A stretch of DNA of 64,000 nucleotides, taken from NCBI RefSeq assembly GCF_007833165.1, contig NZ_VOBQ01000012.1, positions 186,001 to 250,000 of the forward strand, in the 5' to 3' direction. Shown here in pieces: positions 29,264 through 37,870 of the stretch (positions are counted from its first letter, which is position 1; every line of letters starts with the position of its first letter). Position numbers and translations under genes: made by a program. This DNA comes from Caenimonas sedimenti. GTDB taxonomy: Bacteria > Pseudomonadota > Gammaproteobacteria > Burkholderiales > Burkholderiaceae_C. The notes under the pieces were generated by a model. It ran no database searches and had not been told where the DNA came from. It saw nothing but the letters and a program-made list of their open reading frames with translations.

Positions 29264-29694
29264 GTCTCCTCCGGAATCACCGTGCCCTGGATGCTGGTGC
29301 TCTTGCCGCGGAACAGTGCGACGACCTCCCGCCGCTGGTTGGTCACCTTCATGTCGTAGATGCCGTGCCGGCCCGACAAGGTCTGCTCGACCCCTTCGCA
29401 AGTGAGCACGTCGCCCAACTGTCCGGGCTTCAGGAATTCGATGCTGCAGCCCGCCGCCACCGTCACCTTGTTGTGGCTGTTGCAGGCGAACGCAAAAGTC
29501 GAATCCGCCAGCGTGAAGATGAAGCCGCCGTGGCAGATGCGGTGGCCATTCAGGTGCAGCTCCTTCACCTCCATGCGAAGGACGGCGCGGCCCGGCTCGC
29601 AGGCGACGAGCTGCATCCCCATGGTGTCCTTGGACGCGATGTCTTCGGCCCACATCGCCGCGCCCACCCGCGCGGCCAGGTCGTTCGCCGCCAT
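29260..29694 (-). CDS. paaI: Hydroxyphenylacetyl-CoA thioesterase PaaI
   Basis: A 144-residue hotdog-fold thioesterase. The signature [20 protein letters not shown] near residue 50 holds the active-site Asp region, and GCSIEFLKP follows the family pattern. PaaI hydrolyses ring-hydroxylated phenylacetyl-CoA and frees CoA from dead-end products of the Paa pathway. The ATG shares one base with the paaG stop (TGATG) and the stop overlaps the paaK start (ATGA). Confidence 0.95.
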   Translation of the reverse strand: MAANDLAARVGAAMWAEDIASKDTMGMQLVACEPGRAVLRMEVKELHLNGHRICHGGFIFTLADSTFAFACNSHNKVTVAAGCSIEFLKPGQLGDVLTCEGVEQTLSGRHGIYDMKVTNQRREVVALFRGKSTSIQGTVIPEET

Positions 29695-30500
29695 CACTCG
29701 CCCTTGAATTGCGCCGGGCGCTTCTGCAGGAAGGCGGAGACGCCTTCGATGTAGTCGTGCGTCTTGCCGAGGCCCGACTGCGTGTCGCGCTCCAGGTCCA
29801 GCTGAGTGTCGAGGTCGTTCGACGCGGCGGCGCGCAGCAGCTTGCGCGTCTGCACCAGGGCCTGGGTGGGCATCGTGGCGAGGCGCTCGGCAAGCTTCAT
29901 GGCTGCCGCCACGCAGTCCTCGCCCTCCGGCGCCACGTCCCAGATCATTCCCCACTCCTTCGCATCCCTGGCGCTCAGCTTTTCCGCGAGCATCGCGCAG
30001 CCCATGGCGCGCGCCAGGCCCAGCTTCTTGATCAGGAACCAGGTGCCGCCCGCGTCCGGGATCAGGCCGATCTTGCTGAAGGCCTGGATGAAACTGGCGC
30101 CGGACGCCGCCACGGCGAGGTCGCATGTCATGGCCAGCGAAGCTCCCGCCCCGGCCGCGACGCCGTTGACGGCAGCGATGGTGGGCACGCGCAAGTCCAT
30201 CAGCTTGCGCACCGTGGGGTTGAACCGCTTGTCGATGACGGGGCCCGGGTCGGCGCGGCGCACCATGTCGGGCCCGGGCGCGAAGTCGAACTCCGCCAGG
30301 TCCGCCCCGGCGCAGAAGCCGCGGCCGGCGCCGGTGATCACGAGGGCGCGGATGGCTTTGTCAGCGTTGATGCGATCGAACGCCTGCCAGAGCGCGTCAT
30401 GCATCGGGCCAGTGAAGCTGTTCAGTGCCTGGGGCCGGTTCAGCGTGACGAGCGCGACGGCGCCGCGCTGCTCGAAAAGGACGGGGGTTTCCTCGTTCAT
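29694..30500 (-). CDS. paaG: 2-(1,2-epoxy-1,2-dihydrophenyl)acetyl-CoA isomerase PaaG
   Basis: A 268-residue crotonase-fold enzyme that isomerises the ring epoxide of phenylacetyl-CoA to an oxepin. It has [13 protein letters not shown] and [17 protein letters not shown] oxyanion segments. It lacks the two Glu of ordinary hydratases and instead has [11 protein letters not shown], carrying the Asp that PaaG uses. [18 protein letters not shown] is also PaaG-like. An AGGAG ribosome site precedes the ATG. It is the first gene of paaG-paaI-paaK; the multicomponent epoxidase genes paaABCDE are not in the window. Confidence 0.94.
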   Translation of the reverse strand: MNEETPVLFEQRGAVALVTLNRPQALNSFTGPMHDALWQAFDRINADKAIRALVITGAGRGFCAGADLAEFDFAPGPDMVRRADPGPVIDKRFNPTVRKLMDLRVPTIAAVNGVAAGAGASLAMTCDLAVAASGASFIQAFSKIGLIPDAGGTWFLIKKLGLARAMGCAMLAEKLSARDAKEWGMIWDVAPEGEDCVAAAMKLAERLATMPTQALVQTRKLLRAAASNDLDTQLDLERDTQSGLGKTHDYIEGVSAFLQKRPAQFKGE

Positions 30501-30531
30501 GGCGTCTCCTTGGCCTGGACTTTAGCATTTT

Positions 30532-30545
30532 CGACCGAGCGGTCG
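30532..30545. promoter_or_regulatory. TetR-type (PaaR-like) operator in the divergent paaG / enoyl-CoA hydratase promoter
   Basis: CGACCG-AG-CGGTCG is a perfect palindrome in the 93-bp gap between paaG and the hydratase gene. PaaR, a TetR-family repressor of phenylacetate genes in betaproteobacteria, binds palindromes built on the same CGACCG/CGGTCG core (recalled from the family). Possible -10 boxes flank it: TATAGT on plus (30563-30568) and TAAAGT on minus (30524-30519). The palindrome falls in the -35 region of both, where bound repressor would block both promoters. Confidence 0.6.
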
Positions 30546-30593
30546 GCGAAAAATTTGCTCGGTATAGTGGCAGCCATCGCCTGGAGAAAACGC

Positions 30594-31373
30594 ATGACTT
30601 ACGAAACGATCGAAGTGCGCACCGAAGCCGGCAAGGTCGGCATCGTGACGCTGAACCGCCCCAAGCAATTGAACGCGCTCAACGATCAGTTGATGGACGA
30701 ACTCGGGACCGCGCTGAAGGCCTTCGACGCCGACCCCGCGATCGGCTGCATGATCGTCACGGGCAGCGAGAAAGCCTTTGCGGCCGGCGCAGACATCGCC
30801 GCGATGGCGAAGTACACCTATGCCGATGTCTATGGCAAGGACTTCATCACCCGCAACTGGGAGACCATCCGGTCGGTGCGCAAGCCCGTGATCGCCGCGG
30901 TGAGCGGCTTCGCCCTGGGCGGCGGCTGCGAGCTGGCGATGATGTGCGACTTCATGATCGCCGCCGAGAACGCGAAGTTCGGCCAGCCCGAGATCAAGAT
31001 CGGCATCATCCCCGGCGCCGGCGGCACGCAGCGCCTGCCGCGCGCCATCGGCAAGTCCAAGGCCATGGAGATGGTGCTGACCGGCCGGATGATGGACGCC
31101 GCCGAAGCCGAGCGCGCCGGGCTGGTGAGCCGCGTGGTACCGATCGACAAGTTGATGGACGAAGCGCTGGCGGCGGCACTTTCCATCTGCGAAATGCCGG
31201 GCCTGGCGGTGATGGCCGCCAAGGAAGCGGTGAACCGCTCGTTCGAGGGCGGGTTGTCGGACGGCGTGATGTTCGAGCGCCGGGTCTTCCATTCGCTCTA
31301 CGGCACCGAGGACCAGAAGGAGGGCATGGACGCTTTCCTGGCGAAGCGCAAGCCGGCGTTCAAGAATCGGTAA
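30594..31373 (+). CDS. Enoyl-CoA hydratase
   Basis: A 259-residue crotonase with both catalytic glutamates: [16 protein letters not shown] and [21 protein letters not shown]. It adds water to 2-enoyl-CoA; in a phenylacetate context it may serve as PaaF (2,3-dehydroadipyl-CoA hydratase), but the sequence does not separate this from a general short-chain hydratase. The C-terminal [19 protein letters not shown] is typical. The ATG at 30594 follows CTGGAG. It is divergent from paaG and shares the palindromic operator. Confidence 0.93.
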   Translation: MTYETIEVRTEAGKVGIVTLNRPKQLNALNDQLMDELGTALKAFDADPAIGCMIVTGSEKAFAAGADIAAMAKYTYADVYGKDFITRNWETIRSVRKPVIAAVSGFALGGGCELAMMCDFMIAAENAKFGQPEIKIGIIPGAGGTQRLPRAIGKSKAMEMVLTGRMMDAAEAERAGLVSRVVPIDKLMDEALAAALSICEMPGLAVMAAKEAVNRSFEGGLSDGVMFERRVFHSLYGTEDQKEGMDAFLAKRKPAFKNR

Positions 31374-31390
31374 CACCGAGCGTCGGCTCG

Positions 31391-31703
31391 CCTCGACCTC
31401 GCGGGCAAAGCCGCACGCGGGCGGGCTGTGGCGCGCTGGCACGGCGTTCGTCGGGCCGCTTACGGCCCTACCGAATCCCCTGCGACGGCCGGTCATGCGG
31501 CCCCGCGGGCGAACTCACTCCGCGCCCTACGGGCGCTGCGTTCAAACAGCGCCCGCGAGCATGATCACGTACGCACGGCTCGATCCGCAGCCCTGCGGGC
31601 CGCTCTCGTAGCCGCGCTGGGCCGCAAGACCGGCCGTCGCAGGCGCCTGGGCCCTGATGCGCGCCACAGCCCGCCCGCGTGCGGCTTTGCCGGCACATCG
31701 AGG
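31391..31703. repeat. Complex intergenic inverted-repeat element, about 310 bp
   Basis: The 451-bp gap between the hydratase and methyltransferase genes holds nested inverted repeats and no supportable gene. A 33-bp perfect arm at 31404-31436 is the reverse complement of 31659-31691. A second pair, 31479-31494 and 31628-31643 (16 bp, extending to 25 with one mismatch), lies inside. The left side carries an extra 26 or so bases with its own hairpin (GGGCCG-CTTA-CGGCCC, 31453-31468). The centre has two competing hairpins, GCGCCC-TAC-GGGCGC (31522-31536) and CGGGCGCTG/CAGCGCCCG (31530-31555). It resembles the dispersed GC-rich palindromic elements seen in Comamonadaceae. Confidence 0.75.
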
Positions 31704-31824
31704 TGCGCCACTAATCGCATGCCGGCTCTTCGGTTTCAGTCACGGCAGCGGAGAGCTTCTGGTCGAATGCCACCACGGTTCCTGCAACGCCGCGAGGAGG
31801 CGGCGCGCAAGGAGCTGAACGTAG

Positions 31825-32673
31825 CTAGACTGCGGACTGCGGCAACCCAGGAAACCGCTCGGCTTCCAACGCCTGCAACCCGAACTCCGCCAGCAGCGCC
31901 CGCAACCGCTCCGCCGCGCTGCGCTTGCGCTGCGCCGTGGCGCGCGCCAGGATCAGCTCGTTCTTCATGCTGTGTTCCCAGCCGACGAGCTCGGTCACCG
32001 TGACCTGGTAGCCCATGGCTTCGAGGTACAGGCAGCGCAGCACGTTGGTCAGCTGGCTGCCCATCTCACGCGTGTGCAACGGATGCCGCCAGAGCTCCGA
32101 CAAGGGGGTTCGCGCCAGTGCCAGGGCCTTGGTTTGCCGCAGGCAGGCGGCGACCTCCGCCTGGCAGCACGGCACCAGCACCATGCAGCGCGCCTGCTTG
32201 CGCAGGCCGAAGGCGATGGCGTCGTCGGTCGCGGTGTCGCAGGCGTGCAGGGCGGTGACCACGTCGATGCGCTCGGGCAATTCACTTGATCCGGCCGCAT
32301 CGGCGGCGCTCAGGTGCAGGAAACTCATGCGCTCGAAGCCCAACCGCTGCGCCAGCGCGCGGGAGCGCTCCACCAGTTCGGCGCGGGTCTCGATGCCGTA
32401 GATGTGACCCGTCCCGCGCGGCCGGAAGTACAGGTCATACAGCAGGAACCCCAGGTAGGACTTGCCGGCGCCGTGATCCGCCAATGTGGGACCCGACGGC
32501 GACTCCGGCAGTTCGACCAGCAGCTTTTCGATGAACTGGTAGAGATGCGTGACCTGCTTGAGCTTGCGCCGCGAGTCCTGGTTGATCCGGCCCTCGCGCG
32601 TGAGGATGTGCAGTTCCTTCAACAGCTCGGTTGACTGGCCGGGTTTCAGGTCCAGCGCCTGGGCGTCCTTCAT
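31825..32673 (-). CDS. Class I SAM-dependent methyltransferase (Methyltransf_32-like)
   Basis: A 282-residue protein with a Rossmann methyltransferase core. The SAM motif is LADHGAGKSYLGFLLYDL near residue 67, followed by YGIETRAELVERS (acidic ribose-binding loop) and VVTALHACDTATDDAI. LVPCCQAEVAACL is the CC-containing motif of the METTL25/GSTCD-like group. No substrate is evident; relatives include RNA and protein methylases. The ATG overlaps the DUF1415 stop (ATGA), making this the last gene of the long pilM-to-methyltransferase series. Confidence 0.83.
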   Translation of the reverse strand: MKDAQALDLKPGQSTELLKELHILTREGRINQDSRRKLKQVTHLYQFIEKLLVELPESPSGPTLADHGAGKSYLGFLLYDLYFRPRGTGHIYGIETRAELVERSRALAQRLGFERMSFLHLSAADAAGSSELPERIDVVTALHACDTATDDAIAFGLRKQARCMVLVPCCQAEVAACLRQTKALALARTPLSELWRHPLHTREMGSQLTNVLRCLYLEAMGYQVTVTELVGWEHSMKNELILARATAQRKRSAAERLRALLAEFGLQALEAERFPGLPQSAV

Positions 32674-33230
32674 CGCGATGCTCCGACGCCCAGCGCGGCC
32701 CAGCCCGCCGGGCCGAGCCGGCGCAGCGTGTGCTGGTTGGCTTCGTAGATCGCCGCCGCGTCCTGGATCGCCGCCACCGCGCGTGCGACGCTGTCCTCGC
32801 GCAGCAGGTGCAGGATCGGGTACGGCGCGCGGTTGGTGAAGTTGGTGATGTCGTCGGCCTCGGCGTCCGCGAACTGGAACGCCGGGTGGAAATGCGCGAC
32901 CTGCACCACGCCTTCCAGGCCACGCTTGCGCACGAGGCGCTCCGCCTTCCGCGCCCACGCATCGAACGAGAGAAAGTCCAGGGGGGCATGCGGCAGCACG
33001 AGCAGCGTGGTGTCGCGCTCGGCCGCCGGACGCGCCAGCAGATCGTCGAGTTCGTGCGCGAAGGCGTCCAGGGCGCCGACCAGGTCATGCGCTTCGCTCG
33101 CCGCGAAATGCACCTGGTCCTTGACGGCCACCGCCTTCGCGAAGGGGCACAGGTTCAATCCGATGACCGCGCGTTCCAGCCAGCGGCGCGTGTCCGCCAG
33201 CACGGCCGGGGCGGCAGCGGCGTCAGACAA
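32670..33230 (-). CDS. DUF1415 domain-containing protein
   Basis: A 186-residue protein of the DUF1415 family, with TRRWLERAVIGLNLCPFAKA near the N-terminus and the C-terminal RAPYPILHLLREDSV. Its function is unknown. The likely start is TTG at 33230 (then SDAAAAP), which overlaps the previous stop by 8 bp and has AGGAAAG upstream. An ATG 51 bases further upstream lies deep inside the previous gene. The CPFA cysteine is conserved in the family. Confidence 0.82.
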   Translation of the reverse strand: MSDAAAAPAVLADTRRWLERAVIGLNLCPFAKAVAVKDQVHFAASEAHDLVGALDAFAHELDDLLARPAAERDTTLLVLPHAPLDFLSFDAWARKAERLVRKRGLEGVVQVAHFHPAFQFADAEADDITNFTNRAPYPILHLLREDSVARAVAAIQDAAAIYEANQHTLRRLGPAGWAALGVGASR

Positions 33231-33870
33231 ACCGGCTTTCCTGCCCCACGATGCGCTTCGCCAACTCGTCGAGCAGGTCATGGTTGATGCGCTCCGCGGG
33301 GTACATCATCTCGCTCAGATCGAAGCCGGAGGTGTTGACCAGGCGGAACAGGAGCTGGCCCTTGTCATGGTCCGCCGTGACGTTCACGTAGCCACGCGTC
33401 TGCGTGAGGTATTCGAACTGGATCGCCTGCAGGGCGTTCTTCTCGGGATGGCGGATCTCCTTGCGCTCGTGCCTGACCTGCCCGAGCGCGAGCCGGCCCT
33501 CCACCCGCTTCAGGTCGGGCGGGAAGTTGACGCTGACGAGGCCGCCGACCGGCTGGCCGACCTGCGGCACCACGTCCCAGCCGATGCCGACGCTGTCGAA
33601 CACTTCCTTGTTGCGCACGGTTTTCCGCCGCGAATCGACGGTGAATCCCGTCGCCTTCATCTGCGGCCAACGGACCTTGCCGTCCAGGGAGAAGCCGGGC
33701 ACCGCCGGCTGCAGCACGTTCAGCTGCCGCGCCAGGTCCTGCAGGTAGTAGAGCAGGAGGTCGCAGGCCTTTTGCAGGCCCGCCGTGTACGCCTCCAGCT
33801 GCTGCGAGTTCTCGAACTGCTGCGTCTGGAGGGCCTTGGCCTGGTTCTTCAGCTGGTTGAGAAAACTCAT
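33223..33870 (-). CDS. Conserved hypothetical protein, 215 residues
   Basis: I do not recognise a named domain. The first 60 residues are strongly helical and Gln-rich (NQLKNQAKALQTQQ) and probably form a coiled coil. The rest is mixed alpha/beta with VSVNFPPDLKRVEGRL and a C-terminal LVNTSGFDLSEMMYPAERIN. No signal peptide or membrane segment is visible. Its ATG overlaps the MFS stop (ATGA) and its stop overlaps the DUF1415 start, so it is made together with both. Confidence 0.8.
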   Translation of the reverse strand: MSFLNQLKNQAKALQTQQFENSQQLEAYTAGLQKACDLLLYYLQDLARQLNVLQPAVPGFSLDGKVRWPQMKATGFTVDSRRKTVRNKEVFDSVGIGWDVVPQVGQPVGGLVSVNFPPDLKRVEGRLALGQVRHERKEIRHPEKNALQAIQFEYLTQTRGYVNVTADHDKGQLLFRLVNTSGFDLSEMMYPAERINHDLLDELAKRIVGQESRFV

Positions 33871-35081
33871 GACGCGGTGCTCCCGTGGCCTGGATTTTGC
33901 CGCATCGCCCGACCCAGCAGGGAGGCAGTCAGGGCGCCGGCAGCCGCGAAAGCACAGGTCACCCACCAGGCGGCGTCCCAGCCGTTGCGCGCCGCGAACC
34001 ATGCGACGGCGGGAGGCCCACAGAACTGGCCCACTGCCGACCATTGCTGCATCCAGCCGACCGTCGTGGAGACGGTGGCGTCGTCCGGGGCCAGCCGCAC
34101 GGCGAGCGCGAAGAGCGTGCCCGGAATCAGGCCTCCGACCGCGGAGAACACGAGGACGCCGGCGTAGCGGCTCAGAGCGACACCCGTCGACGCTTCCGCC
34201 GTCCACGGTGCGAATGCCAGGACCGCCCCCAGCGCCATGGCCCCGTACCCGGCATGCAGCAATGCGGTCGCGGTCCAGCCCCGCCGCAGCAGCCGCCCGG
34301 ACGCGATGTTGCCGAACGCGTTGACACCTGCGGCCAGGGCCGTGGCCAGTGCCGCGTGCCCGGCATGCCATCCGGCCTGGGCATAGATCGTGGGCAGGAA
34401 TCCAATGACGGCCAGCCATTGCCCGGAATAGAAGGCGAAGGCAAGTGCCGCCAGCCAGGGGCCCCGCGCCTGCAGCGTGCGCACCAGCCTGTCTCGCACG
34501 CCGTCGCCGCGGCCTGCCGCCGCCTGGTCCAGAGAAGGCGGCAACGCCAGCCAGAGCCACAACGCCATCGCCAGCGAGATGCCGGCCAGCAGGCGCCACC
34601 ACCCAGGCCAGCCCGTCCACGCGATCGCCGCCGGGCCGGCGAGCAACGCGGCCGCCGTCCCGAGCGGCATGTAGGCGCCCCACCACCCCACTGTGAGATG
34701 CAGCGCGCCGCCCTCGACCAGCCGGCGGATCAGCGCCGGCGCCGGCAACGTGGCCAGAAGGAAGCCGAGGCCTTCGCACGCGCGCAACGCGAGCAGCGCG
34801 ACGGCGCTCGACGCTTGCGCCCCGAGCAGGCTCGCCACTCCGAGCAACACGAGGCCGCCCGTCATCGTCCGCCTCAGGCCCAACGTGTCGGCCGAGACGC
34901 CGACCAGCAGCCCCAGGCCCATGCCGGCGAACTGCATCATGGAGAGCAGGAAGCCGGCCTCCAGCAGGCTCACCCCCAAGGCGTCCCTCAGCACCGGGAT
35001 GGCAGGCGGCAGCTTGCCGACGTGCAACGCGGCACTGATGCCGGCCAGCACGACCAGCGCGGCCATCCGCTGGCCGGTCAT
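33867..35081 (-). CDS. MFS transporter
   Basis: A 404-residue major facilitator with about twelve hydrophobic helices. The loop 2-3 motif is VSADTLGLRRTMTGG, close to the GxxxDxxGRRxx consensus. The C-terminal half repeats the six-helix unit. The profile resembles CynX/NimT-type small-solute exporters, but the substrate cannot be inferred. It is coupled on both sides by ATGA overlaps (dgt upstream, the 215-aa protein downstream). Confidence 0.88.
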   Translation of the reverse strand: MTGQRMAALVVLAGISAALHVGKLPPAIPVLRDALGVSLLEAGFLLSMMQFAGMGLGLLVGVSADTLGLRRTMTGGLVLLGVASLLGAQASSAVALLALRACEGLGFLLATLPAPALIRRLVEGGALHLTVGWWGAYMPLGTAAALLAGPAAIAWTGWPGWWRLLAGISLAMALWLWLALPPSLDQAAAGRGDGVRDRLVRTLQARGPWLAALAFAFYSGQWLAVIGFLPTIYAQAGWHAGHAALATALAAGVNAFGNIASGRLLRRGWTATALLHAGYGAMALGAVLAFAPWTAEASTGVALSRYAGVLVFSAVGGLIPGTLFALAVRLAPDDATVSTTVGWMQQWSAVGQFCGPPAVAWFAARNGWDAAWWVTCAFAAAGALTASLLGRAMRQNPGHGSTAS

Positions 35082-36217
35082 TGCTGCGCAGCCAGCAGCC
35101 GGCGCCCCGTGAGGCGCTCGTGCTCACGCAACGCGAAGCGGTCCGTCATGCCGGCGATGTAGTCGGCGACAGCGCGCGGCGCGTCCGGCCGCGCGGCGAA
35201 ACCGGCCTGCATTTCGCCGGGCTGGGCCAGGTACCGCCCGAACAGTTCGCGCACCACCTCCTGTGCCTGGCCGGTGGTGTCCATCACCCGCGGATGGCGG
35301 TACAGGTTGCGCAGCAGGAAGCGCTTGAGCTCGGACGACTGGGCCGCCGCCGCCGCACTGAAGGCGACCAACGGAGGCGCTGCGCGCACGGCTGCCGCGT
35401 CCGGCGGGGCCGTGCGTTCCAGCGCGCTCCGGGTTTCGTCGATCACGTCGTAGACCAGCGCGCTCAGCATGCGGCGAATGCTTTCATAGAGCAGCCGCCG
35501 GCCCTGCAGCCCGGGATGGACCTCCAGCGCCGCGGCGAGATGCGCGCCAAAGAGCGGCACCTGCTCCACCTGTTCGAGCGTGATCAGCCCGGAGCGGACG
35601 CCGTCGTCGATGTCGTGGGCGTTGTAGGCGATCTCGTCGGCCAGGTTGCAGAGTTGCGCCTCCAGGGAGGGCTGGGTGCGGTCGAGGAAGCGCCGGCCGA
35701 CGCCTCCTGGTTCGTCGCGCTCCAGTGCTTGTGCGTTGGCGCGCGAGCAGTGCTTGAGCACGCCTTCGCGGGTCTCGAAACTCAGGTTGAGGCCGTCGAA
35801 CTCCGGGTACCGCTCCTCCAGCTGGTCGACCACGCGCAGGCTCTGCAGGTTGTGTTCGAAGCCTCCATGCGGCTTCATGCAGTCGTCCAGCGCGTCCTGC
35901 CCCGCGTGGCCGAAGGGCGTGTGCCCCAGGTCATGGGCCAGGGCGATGGCCTCGACCAGGTCTTCGCACAGGCCCAGCGGCCGCGCGATGGAGCGTGCCA
36001 GTTGCGCGACCTCCAGCGAATGCGTGAGGCGCGTGCGGAACAGGTCACCCTCGTGGTTCAGGAACACCTGCGTCTTGTAGACGAGGCGGCGGAATGCGGT
36101 GGAGTGGACGATGCGGTCGCGATCCCGCTGGAAGGCCGTGCGCGTCGGGGCGGCCGGCTCGGCGAAACGGCGGCCGCGCGAGCGGGCCGGATCGCACGCA
36201 TACGGCGCCAGCAGCAT
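35078..36217 (-). CDS. dgt: Deoxyguanosinetriphosphate triphosphohydrolase-like protein
   Basis: A 379-residue HD-domain enzyme that cleaves dGTP or other dNTPs to nucleoside and triphosphate. Metal ligands are visible in RLTHSLEVAQLARSIAR (first His) and AIALAHDLGHTPFGHAGQDAL (HD pair). The central LCNLADEIAYNAHDIDDG carries the last Asp. The short form, without the enteric Dgt insertions, is typical of the dgt genes that follow aroB. It starts 9 bp after aroB. Confidence 0.94.
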   Translation of the reverse strand: MLLAPYACDPARSRGRRFAEPAAPTRTAFQRDRDRIVHSTAFRRLVYKTQVFLNHEGDLFRTRLTHSLEVAQLARSIARPLGLCEDLVEAIALAHDLGHTPFGHAGQDALDDCMKPHGGFEHNLQSLRVVDQLEERYPEFDGLNLSFETREGVLKHCSRANAQALERDEPGGVGRRFLDRTQPSLEAQLCNLADEIAYNAHDIDDGVRSGLITLEQVEQVPLFGAHLAAALEVHPGLQGRRLLYESIRRMLSALVYDVIDETRSALERTAPPDAAAVRAAPPLVAFSAAAAAQSSELKRFLLRNLYRHPRVMDTTGQAQEVVRELFGRYLAQPGEMQAGFAARPDAPRAVADYIAGMTDRFALREHERLTGRRLLAAQQ

Positions 36218-36226
36218 GGCTTCGCG

Positions 36227-37333
36227 TCAGCCGCTGCAGGCGGCGATGGCTTCCCGCACCAGCGCGTCGGGCGCTGCGCGCACGCCGGCCCGCCCGGGCG
36301 CCTCGATCACCACGAAGCGGATCTGGCCGCCTTCCGCCTTCTTGTCCACGCGCATCAGTTCCAGGTAGCGATCGGGCGCGAGGTCCGGGCCGGTCACCGG
36401 CAGCCCCGCACGGGCGATGAGCGCCGTGACGCGCGCCACGAAGGCTTCGTCCACCAGGCCCAGCAGCCGCGAAAGGTGCATCGCCATGACCATGCCGCAG
36501 CCCACGGCCTCACCGTGCAGCCACTGCCCGTAGCCCATGCCCGCCTCGATCGCGTGACCGAAGGTGTGGCCGAAGTTGAGGATGGCGCGCAGGCCCGCCT
36601 CGCGCTCGTCCTGGCCGACCACCCAGGCCTTGATCTCGCAACTGCGCCGCACCGCGTGGGCCAGGGCGGCGGTGTCCCGCCGCACCAGGGCGTCGAGGTT
36701 CTGCTCCAGCCAGTCCAGCAGGGCCATGTCGGCGATCGGTCCGTACTTGATCACCTCGGCGAGGCCGGCGCTGAATTCGCGCGGCGGCAACGTCTGCAGC
36801 GTGGCCAGGTCGCACAGCACGCGCGCCGGCTGGTAGAACGCGCCGATCATGTTCTTGCCCAGCGGATGGTTGATCGCGGTCTTGCCGCCGACCGACGAAT
36901 CCACTTGCGCCAGCAGCGTCGTGGGCACCTGCACGAACGGAACTCCGCGCATGTAGCTGGCGGCGGCGAAGCCGGCCATGTCGCCGACCACGCCGCCGCC
37001 GAGCGCGAACAGCACGGTCTTGCGGTCGCAGCTGTGGCCGAGCAGGGCATCGAAGACCAGGTTGAGTGTCTGCCAGTCCTTGTGGGCCTCGCCGTCCGGC
37101 AACACCACCGTGTGCACGGCTGCGTAGCGCCCGGCCAGGGCGGCGCGCAAGCGGTCGGCGTACAGGGGCCCGACCACATTGTTCGTGACGATGAGCGCGC
37201 TGGCCGCGGCCGGCAATCCGTCCCAGGCGCTGGCCTGCTCCAGCAAGCCCGCGCCGATGAGGATGGGGTACGAGCGATCGCCCAGTGCGATGTCGACCTG
37301 CTGGGGCGCGTGATGAGATCCGGCTTGGGGCAT
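36227..37333 (-). CDS. aroB: 3-dehydroquinate synthase
   Basis: A 368-residue NAD- and metal-dependent enzyme for the second step of the shikimate pathway. Motifs are [41 protein letters not shown] and [20 protein letters not shown] with metal-binding His residues. [12 protein letters not shown] follows. Length matches the family. It starts 9 bp after aroK, reproducing the common aroK-aroB pair. Confidence 0.97.
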   Translation of the reverse strand: MPQAGSHHAPQQVDIALGDRSYPILIGAGLLEQASAWDGLPAAASALIVTNNVVGPLYADRLRAALAGRYAAVHTVVLPDGEAHKDWQTLNLVFDALLGHSCDRKTVLFALGGGVVGDMAGFAAASYMRGVPFVQVPTTLLAQVDSSVGGKTAINHPLGKNMIGAFYQPARVLCDLATLQTLPPREFSAGLAEVIKYGPIADMALLDWLEQNLDALVRRDTAALAHAVRRSCEIKAWVVGQDEREAGLRAILNFGHTFGHAIEAGMGYGQWLHGEAVGCGMVMAMHLSRLLGLVDEAFVARVTALIARAGLPVTGPDLAPDRYLELMRVDKKAEGGQIRFVVIEAPGRAGVRAAPDALVREAIAACSG

Positions 37334-37342
37334 GCCCCGAGT

Positions 37343-37870
37343 TTAAGGGGGCGGCGGCAGCAGGCCGGCCAGCTCCAGCTGCATGACGATCATGTTCACG
37401 AGCGTCGGCACCGACGGCCGGCCGGTCTCGATGACGAAGTGGGCGGTTGCGCGGTAGAGCGGATCCCGCTCGGCGAGCAGCGTCCGCAGGCGCGCCAGCG
37501 GGTCCTCCACCTGCAGCAGCGGCCGGTTCTGGTTGTGGCGCACACGGCGGTAGACCTCCTCCGCCGAGGAACGCAGGTACACGACCTGGGTCGATTCGTG
37601 GAGTTTGCGCCGGTTGGCCTCGCGCAGCACGGCGCCGCCGCCGGTGGCCAGCACGCAGCCGGCTTGTGAGGCGAGTTCCGCGATGACCTGCTCTTCGACG
37701 TCCCGGAAGGCGGCTTCGCCCTCGCGGGCGAAGTAGTCCTTGATCGGGCAGCCGAGGCGCTGCTCGATCACATGGTCGGAATCAAAAAAAGGCAGCTGAA
37801 GCCGCCTTGAGAGTTGCCGCCCGACAGTGGATTTACCACTGCCGGGCATGCCGATGAGAGTGAGGATCAG
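37343..37870 (-). CDS. aroK: Shikimate kinase
   Basis: Phosphorylates shikimate. Visible are the P-loop GMPGSGKSTVGRQLSRRL, the shikimate site FFDSDHVIEQRLG, EAAFRDVEEQVI, the GGGAVLR loop and the lid with RNQ-type RHNQNRPLLQ. The first ATG (37849) starts at MPGSGKST and would remove the beta-1 strand (ILTLIG) that precedes the P-loop. No ATG, GTG or TTG exists upstream before an in-frame stop. A CTG at 37870 overlaps the preceding gene's TGA as CTGA, restores the strand and gives 175 residues, the usual AroK length. That start is therefore used here as an inference. Confidence 0.93.
   Translation of the reverse strand: MILTLIGMPGSGKSTVGRQLSRRLQLPFFDSDHVIEQRLGCPIKDYFAREGEAAFRDVEEQVIAELASQAGCVLATGGGAVLREANRRKLHESTQVVYLRSSAEEVYRRVRHNQNRPLLQVEDPLARLRTLLAERDPLYRATAHFVIETGRPSVPTLVNMIVMQLELAGLLPPPP

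Noticed and set aside
31428..32003. A 191-codon plus-strand frame covering the inverted repeat and the end of the methyltransferase gene
   Set aside because: Its codons come from the palindromic element and its peptide is Arg/Ala-rich low complexity; similar frames arise on both strands of the repeat.
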